In this document: in pieces, positions 11,901 to 18,321 of the stretch
Layout of the letters: every line of letters starts with the position of its first letter
Position numbering within the stretch: position 1 is the stretch's first letter
Origin: Collinsella sp.
GTDB taxonomy: Bacteria; Actinomycetota; Coriobacteriia; Coriobacteriales; Coriobacteriaceae
Direction: 5' to 3'
NCBI GenBank assembly: GCA_020025115.1
Contig: JAHHSP010000013.1
Span: 1-19,229, forward strand
DNA: 19,229 bases
Translations under genes and position numbers: made by a program
The notes under the pieces: generated by a model
The model's input: the letters and a program-made list of their open reading frames with translations, nothing else
Database searches by the model: none
Told to the model about the DNA's origin: nothing

Positions 11901-11958
11901 GCTCGCCTGCTTCGAGAAGGCTCTCGAGGCATACTGCGCCAAGCTCGGCATCGAGTAG
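8953..11958 (+). CDS. fdrA: FdrA(AllF)-YlbE(AllG/DUF1116) fusion, oxamate carbamoyltransferase subunits
   Basis: One 1001-residue chain joins two proteins that are separate in E. coli. Residues 1 to ~580 are FdrA-like: an N-terminal domain, then a succinyl-CoA-synthetase-like nucleotide/CoA-binding fold with GIVGASGTGIQEV around 195-207, GTGGRDL, and VISKPPAPAVRDE. Residues ~585-1001 match DUF1116/YlbE (about 420 residues in E. coli) with KTLLHAGPP, GPMRGSCIGA, FIPCHHCHAVGPMGG, TMTRNG, APGVTRFVGAGG and NTGIAHKEAGIGQ. In E. coli, AllF, AllG and AllH together form oxamic transcarbamylase, which converts oxalurate and phosphate to oxamate and carbamoyl phosphate. The same role is inferred here. 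The ATG at 8953 follows GAGGAGG with a short spacer. The frame is open back to 8329, but that part overlaps pucR and lacks a ribosome-binding site. No stop or frameshift lies at the junction. The next gene starts 15 bp downstream. Confidence 0.93.
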   Translation: MLKTVVKQNSYQDSINLMLLTNKINTLDGVVQSQIMMGTDANKDIYRAAGLLTPEAEAAAPSDMVIVVETEDEGVMETVLVETETFLSDLSTKKEEAGAPAEATSWEEAMAMLPDANMALFSIPGEYAAPELERALDLGLNVFSFTDNVPLEDEVRLKQKAHEKGLLFMGPDCGTGVVSSVPIAFTNVINPGNIGIVGASGTGIQEVTCMIDRLGGGCVHAIGTGGRDLNEKVGAVTVKDAIVALEHHDPTDVICVISKPPAPAVRDEVVDLLEKCGKPVVAIFIGEKPEAHLGKVHLAHTLEEAARIAVDLANGEAVKKNYLEPLDVEVRSPLPKDKTVIGLYSGGTLAGEAAMMVTEALELGSIIKEDGYMLRHDGYDVIDLGDDVYTQGRPHPMIDPEVRIRMMRDYAAKDTTGVILFDCVLGYGCHPDMAAELAPVIAECTELARSEGREVRFVGTVVGTHQDPQDYDRSVKLLEEAGAIMEPSNAMAVRAALAFKGIEFTEADRGVVPYEVKDASPLPEPSEAVMELLTGKPRVINVGVESFNDPLRAYGAESVQYTWKPKAGGNKRMIHLLGELEKVEGIDEANARICERFKESQPVLVDVVPAKTVIPELNRAQKTLLHAGPPICWENMQGPMRGSCIGAALFEGWAETEDEAVAMLSSGEVEFIPCHHCHAVGPMGGITSANMAVLVVRNLADDTVAYCTMNEGIGKVLRFGAYSQEVVDRLHWMADELGPVLAKALKLSDGGINLNVLMARAITQGDEFHQRNMAATLNFLKEVAPLIVKTDASEDAKQRVIQFLADTDQFFLNVMMATGKSIVDYARKDVEGCVVSTMTRNGYEFGVRVSGLGDEWFVAPVNTPVGLYFTGFSAEDGCPDNGDSAICETVGVGGMAMVAAPGVTRFVGAGGFEDALNISNEMEKICVTHNPNWAIPTWDFKGACLGIDIRKVVETGITPIINTGIAHKEAGIGQVGAGTVRAPLACFEKALEAYCAKLGIE

Positions 11959-11973
11959 GCGGCGAGACGGCAT

Positions 11974-12882
11974 ATGAAGTTGGACGCCCTCTCCATCAGC
12001 GGTTACGCCGTTCGCGATCTGAATCTGGACGTGGCGACGGGACATGTTCACAGCGTGTTTCGCACGAGCCTGAACGTCGGGTTCAACGGGTCTTTGCTGC
12101 ATATCGGCTCAGCCGAATCACCCCTTTCCTGCCTGGGGTTGACGGTCGAGCCGGAGGGGGCGTCTCGGCTTGGCTCGCTCGTGGAGCCCGGGAGCCTCGC
12201 CGGTCTTCGCAACGGGGTCCTTCGCCTATACGGCCGGGCCGATGTCGTCGAGATCGACCTGGGCAATGCCGAGGTCCGCGACATGGCGGTGCCCGCCCCG
12301 TGTCCGGAGCGCCTCGAGGGCATGGACGTCGTGGTATCGGGCTGCCTGCCCACGTGGGACCTCCCCGCCCGTATCGGACTGTCCTGGGATTCCCGCGCCA
12401 GTCGGTCGCTCGTCGACCTCGCGCGCTTCTCGGCGGTCTCACGGGCGATGTGGGGGCAGGGCGAAGGGGGGTTTCCCGTTCCGGCCGAGCGCGTGGAGGC
12501 GGCGCGCCGCGGTATGTGCAGCTCGGTCGATTACCTGCTGGGTCGGGGACTGGGACTCACCCCGTCCGGGGACGATATCCTCACGGGCTTCGGGACCGGC
12601 TTGCGATACCTGCACGCAGATCGCTCCCGGTCATTGACGGAGCGGTTTTTCGAGGAGGTCTCGCGTCTGGCCCCGGGCAGGACCACGGCGGTGAGCGAGG
12701 CGTATCTGCGGGCCATGTGCGACGGGTGCGCGAACGAGGATTACATCGCTCTCACCCATGCGCTTGAATCATTCGACCGCGCGGCGATTGGCTCGGCGGT
12801 GGATCGGGTCCTTTCCGTCGGGCACACCTCCGGGGCCGATAGCCTTCTGGGGTTCTCGGCAGCGTTTTGTTGTTTGGTATAA
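11974..12882 (+). CDS. allH: DUF2877 protein (YlbF/AllH), oxamate carbamoyltransferase subunit
   Basis: This 302-residue DUF2877 protein is slightly longer than E. coli YlbF (about 270). The family hallmark G-x-G-L-T-P-S-G-D-D is at residues 190-201 (Arg191, Pro197, Asp200, Asp201), followed by a TTAVSEAYL segment near 250. In E. coli the homologue AllH is required with AllF and AllG for oxamic transcarbamylase activity. Here it lies 15 bp after the AllF-AllG fusion, which supplies both partners. It is cytoplasmic with no membrane segment. The ATG at 11974 has only a weak purine-rich ribosome-binding site (GGCGAGACGG), so translation may be coupled to the preceding gene. The codon bias is less extreme than in the fusion gene. 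Confidence 0.88.
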   Translation: MKLDALSISGYAVRDLNLDVATGHVHSVFRTSLNVGFNGSLLHIGSAESPLSCLGLTVEPEGASRLGSLVEPGSLAGLRNGVLRLYGRADVVEIDLGNAEVRDMAVPAPCPERLEGMDVVVSGCLPTWDLPARIGLSWDSRASRSLVDLARFSAVSRAMWGQGEGGFPVPAERVEAARRGMCSSVDYLLGRGLGLTPSGDDILTGFGTGLRYLHADRSRSLTERFFEEVSRLAPGRTTAVSEAYLRAMCDGCANEDYIALTHALESFDRAAIGSAVDRVLSVGHTSGADSLLGFSAAFCCLV

Positions 12883-12925
12883 ACCCTGGTCCCCGGTGGA
12901 CCGGTAAAAGAGAGAAAGGTAAGAC

Positions 12926-14188
12926 ATGGCAGAAGCAAAGAAGAAAAAGGTGGATATCACCGTCCTGCTGCTGCTCTCGATGCTGGCTGCGGTTATAGCG
13001 GGCCTCATCGGCGGCGAGGCGATGTCCCAGATCCAGTTCATCGGCGACATCTTCTTCCGCCTGATCCAGATGTGCATTCCCATCTTCGTCATGGCGACCG
13101 TCATCAAGTCCGTCGGCGGCCTCACGCCGCAAACGCTCTCGGGCATCGGCCTCAAGGGCGTCATCATCTTCATCGTGTCCTCCGGCATCGCCGCCGCCCT
13201 CGGCATTTTCCTGGGGGTCGTGTTCAAGCCCGGTGCCGGAGCCGGCACCGAGGCGGTTATGGCCAATGCCAATTTCGAGGGCGAGGCCACTGCGATGATG
13301 AGCATTCAAGATACGCTGACCAGTTTTTTCGGCAACAACATCGTCGCCTCGCTGTCCAACGGCTCCATGATCCAGATCATCATCTTCGCCGTCGCCCTCG
13401 GCTTGGTGATCAGCTTCTGGCGTCATGAGCACAACGGCGAGTGCATGGTGTACGACTTGCTCTGCGAGACCTCCGACCTCCTGCTGAACATCATCCGCGC
13501 CGTCATGAACTTCGCGCCCATCGGGATCTTCTGCTACGTCTCCTCCATGGTCGGATCCATGGGCATGGACGTGCTGCTGCCGCTGGGCAAGTACTTCATG
13601 GTCATGGTCCTCGGAATGCTCATCATGTTCGCCGCCTACTTCGTGGTGTGCGGCCTGTATTGCCGGGTCAGCCCGGTGAAGCTCGCCATCAAGATGACCC
13701 GCAGCCTCGTTACCGGTTTCACCACCATCTCCTCCGCCGTCACGCTGCCCACCGCCATGGAGGACTCCAAGAAGAAGATCGGCATCCGCCCCGACGTCGT
13801 CGACGTTCTTTTGCCCCTCGGCGTCCCGCTGAACTCCAACGGCGTGGCTATCCACATGACTGTCGACGCCCTGTGCATCGCTCAGCTCTACGGTATCGAG
13901 TTCGGTCCGTCCGAGCTCCTCACCTGCTGGGTCATCTGCACCATGATCTCCTTTGTGAACGCCGCGACCCCGGGTGCCTCCCTGGTGTCCCTCACCATGA
14001 TGGTCCCCGCCCTCGGTCTTCCCATCTCCTCCATCGGCATCTTCGGCGGCCTCGAGTACCCGACCGGCGCTTGCCGCACCCCGCTCAACGTCGGCGGTGA
14101 TATCTTCGCCGCCATGCTCGTGGCCGGCCCCGACGGCATCGACCACGACGTCTTCGATGGGAAGAAGGAGTACGCCGAAGCGGCATAG
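12926..14188 (+). CDS. SDF-family (DAACS) dicarboxylate/amino acid:cation symporter, copy 1
   Basis: This 420-residue membrane carrier belongs to the glutamate/dicarboxylate:cation symporter family (GltP/DctA fold, eight membrane helices plus two re-entrant hairpins). Seen motifs are the hairpin-1 serine region TISSAVTLPTAMED, then NSNGVAIHM from residue 303, the hairpin-2 region ATPGASLVSLTMM, and the last helix with CRTPLNVGGD (Arg384). The Arg, Asn and Asp of the last helix are kept. The usual NMDGT reads NSNGV (Asp to Asn at 305), and the position three before Arg384, which is Asp in aspartate carriers, is Gly. This argues against an acidic amino acid as substrate. Lying in the oxalurate operon, it may import a ureido acid or export oxamate (inference). 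The ATG at 12926 follows GAGAGAAAGGT. The gap from the previous gene is 43 bp. Confidence 0.92.
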   Translation: MAEAKKKKVDITVLLLLSMLAAVIAGLIGGEAMSQIQFIGDIFFRLIQMCIPIFVMATVIKSVGGLTPQTLSGIGLKGVIIFIVSSGIAAALGIFLGVVFKPGAGAGTEAVMANANFEGEATAMMSIQDTLTSFFGNNIVASLSNGSMIQIIIFAVALGLVISFWRHEHNGECMVYDLLCETSDLLLNIIRAVMNFAPIGIFCYVSSMVGSMGMDVLLPLGKYFMVMVLGMLIMFAAYFVVCGLYCRVSPVKLAIKMTRSLVTGFTTISSAVTLPTAMEDSKKKIGIRPDVVDVLLPLGVPLNSNGVAIHMTVDALCIAQLYGIEFGPSELLTCWVICTMISFVNAATPGASLVSLTMMVPALGLPISSIGIFGGLEYPTGACRTPLNVGGDIFAAMLVAGPDGIDHDVFDGKKEYAEAA

Positions 14189-14397
14189 GCCGCGCCCGGA
14201 TCCATGTTTCGTCGTGACGGGGCGCGCGACCGCGTTGCGCCGCCCCGCCGCTGCATCGCCCGTCGCGATGCGTGAGCTTGGTCCCCACTCGGACCTAAAA
14301 GCCTCATCGTCCGTCGTTGTGGGCGGGCGGCCTCGCGCCCAAGGCGTCGCGGGGTGCGACTACCCGATGAGGGGAAGAGTGGTTCCCCGAGGAGTGC
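14189..14397 (+). promoter_or_regulatory. Structured intergenic leader between the two transporter genes
   Basis: This 209-bp gap is the longest inside the cluster and is rich in potential hairpins. There is a perfect 7-bp stem with a 5-base loop at 14253-14271 (GCATCGC/GCGATGC). A perfect 6-bp stem (GGGGAA/TTCCCC) at 14371-14388 ends directly against the GAGGAG ribosome-binding site at 14389-14394. A weaker pairing, GCGCCC (14192) with GGGCGC (14220), lies just after the first transporter. None has a T run, so these are not classical terminators. An mRNA processing site or translational control element is possible. I match it to no known riboswitch. Confidence 0.35.
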
Positions 14398-14406
14398 GTG
14401 ATTCGA

Positions 14407-15657
14407 ATGAATTCAACCGCTGTCAAGAAACGCAAGTACAGTCCCACCATCGCCATGATCGTCGCCATGGTGCTCGGCATCGCCTCCGGTCTCGTCTTCG
14501 GCCCCAGGATGGGTGACATCAAATTCGTCGGCGACGTGTTCTTCCGTTTGATTCAGATGGGCATCGTCCCATTCGTGATGTGCCAGATCATCGAGGCGAT
14601 CGGGGCCTTGTCGTTCAGGCAGCTGGGCAGCATCGGCCTCAAGGCCATCGCCCTGTTCCTCGGCTCGTCGCTTCTGGCATCGGCCTTCGGCATCCTCACG
14701 GCCTTGGTGGTGAATCCCGGTGCGGGCTTGTCCGGGACGGCTCTCGTGCAGAACGCGACGACCGACCTCCAGGCGACTTCCATGACGCTGCAAGAGACCG
14801 TCCTGGGCTTCTTCCCGAGCAACATCATCGGCTCGATCGCCTCGGGCTCCATGGTTCCCTGTATTGTCTTCGCCGTCTTCTTTGGCGTGGGAATCGTGGT
14901 CGTGCACGAGGCCAACGGAGTTCAGCCCGTGTTCTACCGTTGGGTGCAGGAGCTCAACCAGATTTTGCTGGCCATCATCCGGATCGTGATGAATATGGCC
15001 CCCATAGGCATCTTCGCCTACGTGTCCGCGTCCATAGGGTCGCTCGGCTTCGACATCCTCCTGCCCATAGGAAAGTACATCGTAGCCCTTGCCGCCGGTA
15101 CCGCGATTTTCACCGTCGGCTGGTTTGTCGTCATCGCCGTCACCTGCAAGATGTCCATCGTGCGCCTCGCGCACAAGATGTTTCGCATGACCGTCATGGC
15201 GGCCTCGACCATCTCCTCGGCGGTCACCCTGCCGGTCGAGATGGAGGACGCCAAGAATCGGATCGGTCTCGACCGGGAGGTCGCCAACTTGGTTCTTCCC
15301 CTCGGCGTCTCGATCAACTCGAACGGATCGGCCCTGCATATGGCGCTGACGGCGGTCTTCGTATCGCAGATGTACGATATGGAGTTCGCGGGAAGCGCGC
15401 TCATCACCGTGTGCTTCATCGCCTGGGCGCTGTCCATGGCAAATGCCGTGGCGCCCGGCGCATCCCTTATCTCGCTCACCATGCTGATCCCCGCCCTCGG
15501 CCTGCCTATGGACGCGATTGCCATCCTCGGCGGGTTGGAGTACATCGTGGCCGCCATCCGCACGACGCTGAACGTCAATTCCGACGTGTTCTGCGCCATC
15601 CTCGTGGCCAAAAGCGAAGGGGGGATCGATTACGACGTGTTCAACGGCGATGCGTGA
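14407..15657 (+). CDS. SDF-family (DAACS) dicarboxylate/amino acid:cation symporter, copy 2
   Basis: This is a 416-residue paralogue of the preceding transporter with the same fold and motif set: TISSAVTLPVEMED, NSNGSALHM from residue 304, VAPGASLISLTML, and IRTTLNVNSD with Arg385. As in copy 1, the family NMDGT is changed to NSNG(S), and the residue three before the conserved Arg is Ala rather than Asp. The shared changes suggest both copies handle a similar non-amino-acid carboxylate, perhaps in opposite directions or with different affinity. The start is uncertain. ATG 14407 is chosen because it gives an N-terminus (Met-Asn-Ser-Thr, then Lys/Arg-rich) like copy 1, but it sits 12 bases from GAGGAG. 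GTG 14398 is in frame but only 3 bases away. AllD follows after 83 bp. Confidence 0.9.
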   Translation: MNSTAVKKRKYSPTIAMIVAMVLGIASGLVFGPRMGDIKFVGDVFFRLIQMGIVPFVMCQIIEAIGALSFRQLGSIGLKAIALFLGSSLLASAFGILTALVVNPGAGLSGTALVQNATTDLQATSMTLQETVLGFFPSNIIGSIASGSMVPCIVFAVFFGVGIVVVHEANGVQPVFYRWVQELNQILLAIIRIVMNMAPIGIFAYVSASIGSLGFDILLPIGKYIVALAAGTAIFTVGWFVVIAVTCKMSIVRLAHKMFRMTVMAASTISSAVTLPVEMEDAKNRIGLDREVANLVLPLGVSINSNGSALHMALTAVFVSQMYDMEFAGSALITVCFIAWALSMANAVAPGASLISLTMLIPALGLPMDAIAILGGLEYIVAAIRTTLNVNSDVFCAILVAKSEGGIDYDVFNGDA

Positions 15658-15740
15658 GGGCGTCGCCGGCATCTATCGGCAATATGGCATTTATTGGTTT
15701 CACGATCAGTTTCATCATCTCGTATCGGGAGGTATCACCC

Positions 15741-16793
15741 ATGCTCGTTTCACGTGAAGAACTCAAGTCCCTCATGAAGAAGAAGTTCATGGCGGCAGGC
15801 CTGCACGACGATCACGCCGATGATATGGCGGAGGTGCTCGCCTGGTCGAGCGAGCGCGGCCTGCACAGCCATGGAGAGGTGCGCGTCGAGTATTACACCG
15901 AGCGCATCTCCAAAGGCGGTATGACCATCGAGCCCAAGGTCACGTGGGAGCAGACGGGGCCGTGCACCGGTGTCCTGGATGCCGACAACGGCTGCGGCTA
16001 CCCGTTCGCCATCGAGGGAATGCGCCGTGCCATCGACATGGCGAGGGAGAACGGCATCGGCTTTGTGGGCGTTGCAAACGTCTCCCACACGGGTGCCATC
16101 GGCTACTACACCGAGATGGCCGCCAAGGAGGGCATGATCGGCCTCTCCTGCACGCAGTCCGATCCCATGGTCATTCCCTATGGCGGCGCCGAGCCGTTTT
16201 ACGGTACGAACCCCATGGCCCTGGCCGCCCCGACGTCTGACGGGCGCATCGTGAGCTTTGACATGGCGACCACCGTGCAGGCCTGGGGCAAGATCTTGGA
16301 CGCCAAGAGCGCCGGCCGTCAGATCCCCGAGGGCTGGGCGGTCGATGAGGAGGGCCTGCCCGTGACTGATCCGCACAAGGTCAACGCGCTCGTGGCGATT
16401 GCGGGTCCCAAGGGTTACGGCCTTATGATGATGGTCGATATCCTGTCCGGCGTCCTGCTGGGCGTCCCGGCCGGCAAGCACGTCAGCTCCATGTACCACG
16501 ATCTCTCCGAGGGGCGCCGCCTGGGCCATCTGAACGTCGTCATCAACCCCGACTTCTTCTGCGGGGGCGATGCCTTCCGTGAGCATATGGCCGAGGTCAT
16601 CGACGAGCTCAACGCGGTCAAACCGGGTGTCGGGTTCGATAAGGTCTACTGGCCGGGCGAGCGCGCGCAGGGAAGGATCAGGGCCACGAAGGAGGCCGGC
16701 GGCATCGAGATCGTGGATGATATTTACGACTACCTGGTCTCGGACGACCTGTATCGTCACAGTTGGGACCACAAGAACCGTTTCGCCGAATAG
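15741..16793 (+). CDS. allD: Ureidoglycolate dehydrogenase (NAD+)
   Basis: This 350-residue member of the malate/L-lactate/ureidoglycolate dehydrogenase (Ldh2/AllD) family oxidises ureidoglycolate to oxalurate with NAD+ in the cytoplasm. It aligns without gaps to E. coli AllD (349 residues) through most of its N-terminal half. Shared segments include HSHG at 42-45 with RVEYY at 48-52, a conserved His116 in SHTGAI, QSDPMVIPYGGAE, YGTNP, DMATTVQAWGK, GPKGYGLMMM, SSMY and EIVDDIYDYL near the end. The specific match to AllD, rather than generic malate dehydrogenase, is strong and sets the substrate for the cluster. The ATG at 15741 follows GGGAGG with an 8-base spacer and matches the E. coli N-terminus. 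An in-frame ATG at 15684 would add 19 mostly hydrophobic residues but has no ribosome-binding site. It is the last gene before a hairpin and a long gap. Confidence 0.96.
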   Translation: MLVSREELKSLMKKKFMAAGLHDDHADDMAEVLAWSSERGLHSHGEVRVEYYTERISKGGMTIEPKVTWEQTGPCTGVLDADNGCGYPFAIEGMRRAIDMARENGIGFVGVANVSHTGAIGYYTEMAAKEGMIGLSCTQSDPMVIPYGGAEPFYGTNPMALAAPTSDGRIVSFDMATTVQAWGKILDAKSAGRQIPEGWAVDEEGLPVTDPHKVNALVAIAGPKGYGLMMMVDILSGVLLGVPAGKHVSSMYHDLSEGRRLGHLNVVINPDFFCGGDAFREHMAEVIDELNAVKPGVGFDKVYWPGERAQGRIRATKEAGGIEIVDDIYDYLVSDDLYRHSWDHKNRFAE

Positions 16794-16808
16794 GCGATCC
16801 GGTGGGCG

Positions 16809-16847
16809 AGCCCGTCGGGCGGGCGCGATGGTCCCTCCCGACGGGCT
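16809..16847 (+). terminator. Hairpin after allD, possible terminator
   Basis: A perfect 11-bp inverted repeat (AGCCCGTCGGG at 16809-16819, CCCGACGGGCT at 16837-16847, 17-base loop) begins 15 bases after the allD stop. There is no real T tract after it (GTTCCG), so it may terminate weakly, stabilise the mRNA end, or allow read-through into the carbamate kinase gene. Confidence 0.45.
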
Positions 16848-17198
16848 GTTCCGCGGGCGCGCCCCCGTGCGCGCCACATGCCGGCGGCGAACCCCTTTGC
16901 CCCCGAGATTGCGGGCGATATAAAACGCGCGCATATTCGTTGCCGATTTTGTATGAGAATGCATAGATGTACTTAATTGGCAGGAACGGTATACATAGAT
17001 GTCCCATTCCAAACCCATTGAGCTTTATGGTGATATAGTGCCGCTGTACTTGCGATATAACGTTTATCGCCAATTATCGTCCGTTCACCAAGACAGTCGA
17101 AAACATTGTTAACCGGCTGCGCTTGGGAGGGTATATTGCATAAAGTACGTCAGCTGGTGAATATTTGCTACCAGCAAAACGAGAAGAAAGAGGCAGTT
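16848..17198 (+). promoter_or_regulatory. AT-rich promoter/leader region upstream of carbamate kinase
   Basis: After the allD hairpin, base composition changes sharply. From about 16918 the DNA is AT-rich, unlike the rest of the window. It holds a 9-bp direct repeat, CATAGATGT, at 16962-16970 and 16994-17002 (start-to-start 32 bp, about three helical turns). It also holds an inverted repeat CGATA/TATCG at 17053-17069 and a -10-like TATATT at 17132-17137. TTGTTA at 17106-17111 could be a -35, but the 20-base spacer is long. This looks like an independent promoter with operator sites for the kinase gene. The AAAGAGG ribosome-binding site is at 17187-17193. I see no small ORF worth calling. Confidence 0.5.
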
Positions 17199-18161
17199 AT
17201 GTCCAAGCCCCTTGGCAAGCCCGACCGCATCGTCGTCGCCCTCGGCGGCAATGCCCTCGGCAACACCCCCGAAGAGCAGATCGAGAAGGTCGGCCACGCC
17301 GCCCACGCGCTGCTCGGCCTCATCGAGCAGGGTAACGAGATCATCATCACCCACGGCAACGGCCCGCAGGTCGGCATGATCCAGAACGCCTTCGCCGCCG
17401 CTCACGACGCCATCGGCACCCCCTCCATGGACCTGCCCGAGTGCGGCGCCATGTCCCAGGGCTACATCGGCTACCACCTGCAGCAGGGCATCGGCCGTGA
17501 GATGCACAAGCGCTACAAGCGCTGGCACGCCGCCTCCGTCGTCACCCAGATCGAGGTCGATCCGGACGATCCCGCGTTCGCCAACCCGACCAAGCCGATC
17601 GGCCCCTTCTACACCGAGGAGCAGGCCAAGGAGATCATGGCCGAGAACTCCGAGATGACCTTCGTCGAGGACTCCGGCCGTGGCTGGCGTCGCGTCGTGG
17701 CCTCCCCGGAGCCCAAGAAGATCGTCGAGGCCGATTCCATCCTCAACCTGCTCGATAACGAGTTCATCGTCATCGCCTGCGGTGGCGGCGGCATCCCCGT
17801 CGTCCGCGACTACGAGAACAAGGGCTGCTACAAGGGCGTCGCCGCCGTCATCGACAAGGACATGGGCGGCGAGCTCCTCGCCGAGGATTGCTCCGCCGAC
17901 GTTCTGTTCCTCCTGACCGCCGTCGAGCACGTCGCCATCAACTTTGGCAAGCCCGATCAGCAGGAGCTCGAGGAGCTCACCGCCGATGAGGCCGAGAAGC
18001 TCGCCGACGAGGGTCAGTTCGGCAAGGGCTCCATGGAGCCCAAGGTTCGCGCCGCCATCAAGTTCGCGCGCTCCCGCAAGGGCCGCACCTGCATCATCGG
18101 CGCCCTGGACAAGGCCGCCGAGACCATGGCCGGCCTCTCCGGCACCCGCATCGTCGGTTAG
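17199..18161 (+). CDS. arcC: Carbamate kinase
   Basis: This 320-residue amino-acid-kinase-fold enzyme makes ATP from carbamoyl phosphate and ADP, releasing carbamate that decays to CO2 and ammonia. Family motifs are in order: VALGGNALG near the N-terminus, THGNGPQVG, CGAMSQGYIGYHLQQ, TQIEVDPDDPAF, PTKPIGPFY, RRVVASPEPKKI, ACGGGGIPVV, VIDKDMGGELLA and FGKGSMEPKVRAA. Length is typical (about 310). The sequence looks closer to ArcC of arginine-deiminase pathways than to the shorter E. coli AllK (YbcF), but its position suggests it consumes carbamoyl phosphate from oxalurate. It may serve both routes. The ATG at 17199 follows AAAGAGG. Codon use is strongly C/G-ending, as in nifJ, consistent with high expression. 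It has its own AT-rich leader and a strong terminator downstream. Confidence 0.97.
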   Translation: MSKPLGKPDRIVVALGGNALGNTPEEQIEKVGHAAHALLGLIEQGNEIIITHGNGPQVGMIQNAFAAAHDAIGTPSMDLPECGAMSQGYIGYHLQQGIGREMHKRYKRWHAASVVTQIEVDPDDPAFANPTKPIGPFYTEEQAKEIMAENSEMTFVEDSGRGWRRVVASPEPKKIVEADSILNLLDNEFIVIACGGGGIPVVRDYENKGCYKGVAAVIDKDMGGELLAEDCSADVLFLLTAVEHVAINFGKPDQQELEELTADEAEKLADEGQFGKGSMEPKVRAAIKFARSRKGRTCIIGALDKAAETMAGLSGTRIVG

Positions 18162-18177
18162 TGACCTATGTCGCCGC

Positions 18178-18210
18178 GCGCCCGGCTGCCACTTTGGGTC
18201 GGCCGGGCGC
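18178..18210 (+). repeat. GC-rich hairpin just after carbamate kinase
   Basis: A 9-bp perfect inverted repeat (GCGCCCGGC at 18178-18186, GCCGGGCGC at 18202-18210, 15-base loop) starts 17 bases after the stop. It has no T run, so it is more likely an mRNA 3'-end stabiliser or a pre-terminator than the main terminator. The stronger hairpin lies about 70 bases further on. Confidence 0.4.
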
Positions 18211-18277
18211 CCGATGGTAGCCGCCGCCTCGTGTGGTCGCTGCGTCGTGCGTGGCGTTTACAAAGCCTCCCTCTCCC

Positions 18278-18316
18278 AAGGCGCCCCGGCTTACTGCCCC
18301 GGGGCGCCTTCTTGTG
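18278..18316 (+). terminator. Rho-independent terminator after carbamate kinase
   Basis: A perfect 12-bp GC-rich stem (AAGGCGCCCCGG at 18278-18289, CCGGGGCGCCTT at 18299-18310, 9-base loop) is followed by CTTGTG, a short T-rich stretch. It sits between two convergent genes (the kinase stop at 18161 and the peptidase stop at 18322), so it may serve both strands. Confidence 0.8.
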
Positions 18317-18321
18317 CGCGG

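Noticed and set aside
9487..12102. 871-codon minus-strand frame opposite the FdrA-AllG fusion
   Set aside because: Same codon-bias shadow. It is rich in His/Asp/Gly/Val with no recognisable domain and no ribosome-binding site.
12752..14146. 464-codon minus-strand frame opposite the first transporter (and a similar one at 14413-15672)
   Set aside because: Both translate into Asp/His/Gly/Glu-rich strings typical of antisense to hydrophobic membrane-protein codons. The plus frames are clear SDF carriers.
15684..15740. Earlier in-frame ATG adding 19 hydrophobic residues to AllD
   Set aside because: There is no ribosome-binding site. E. coli AllD aligns from the ATG at 15741, which has GGGAGG at the right distance.
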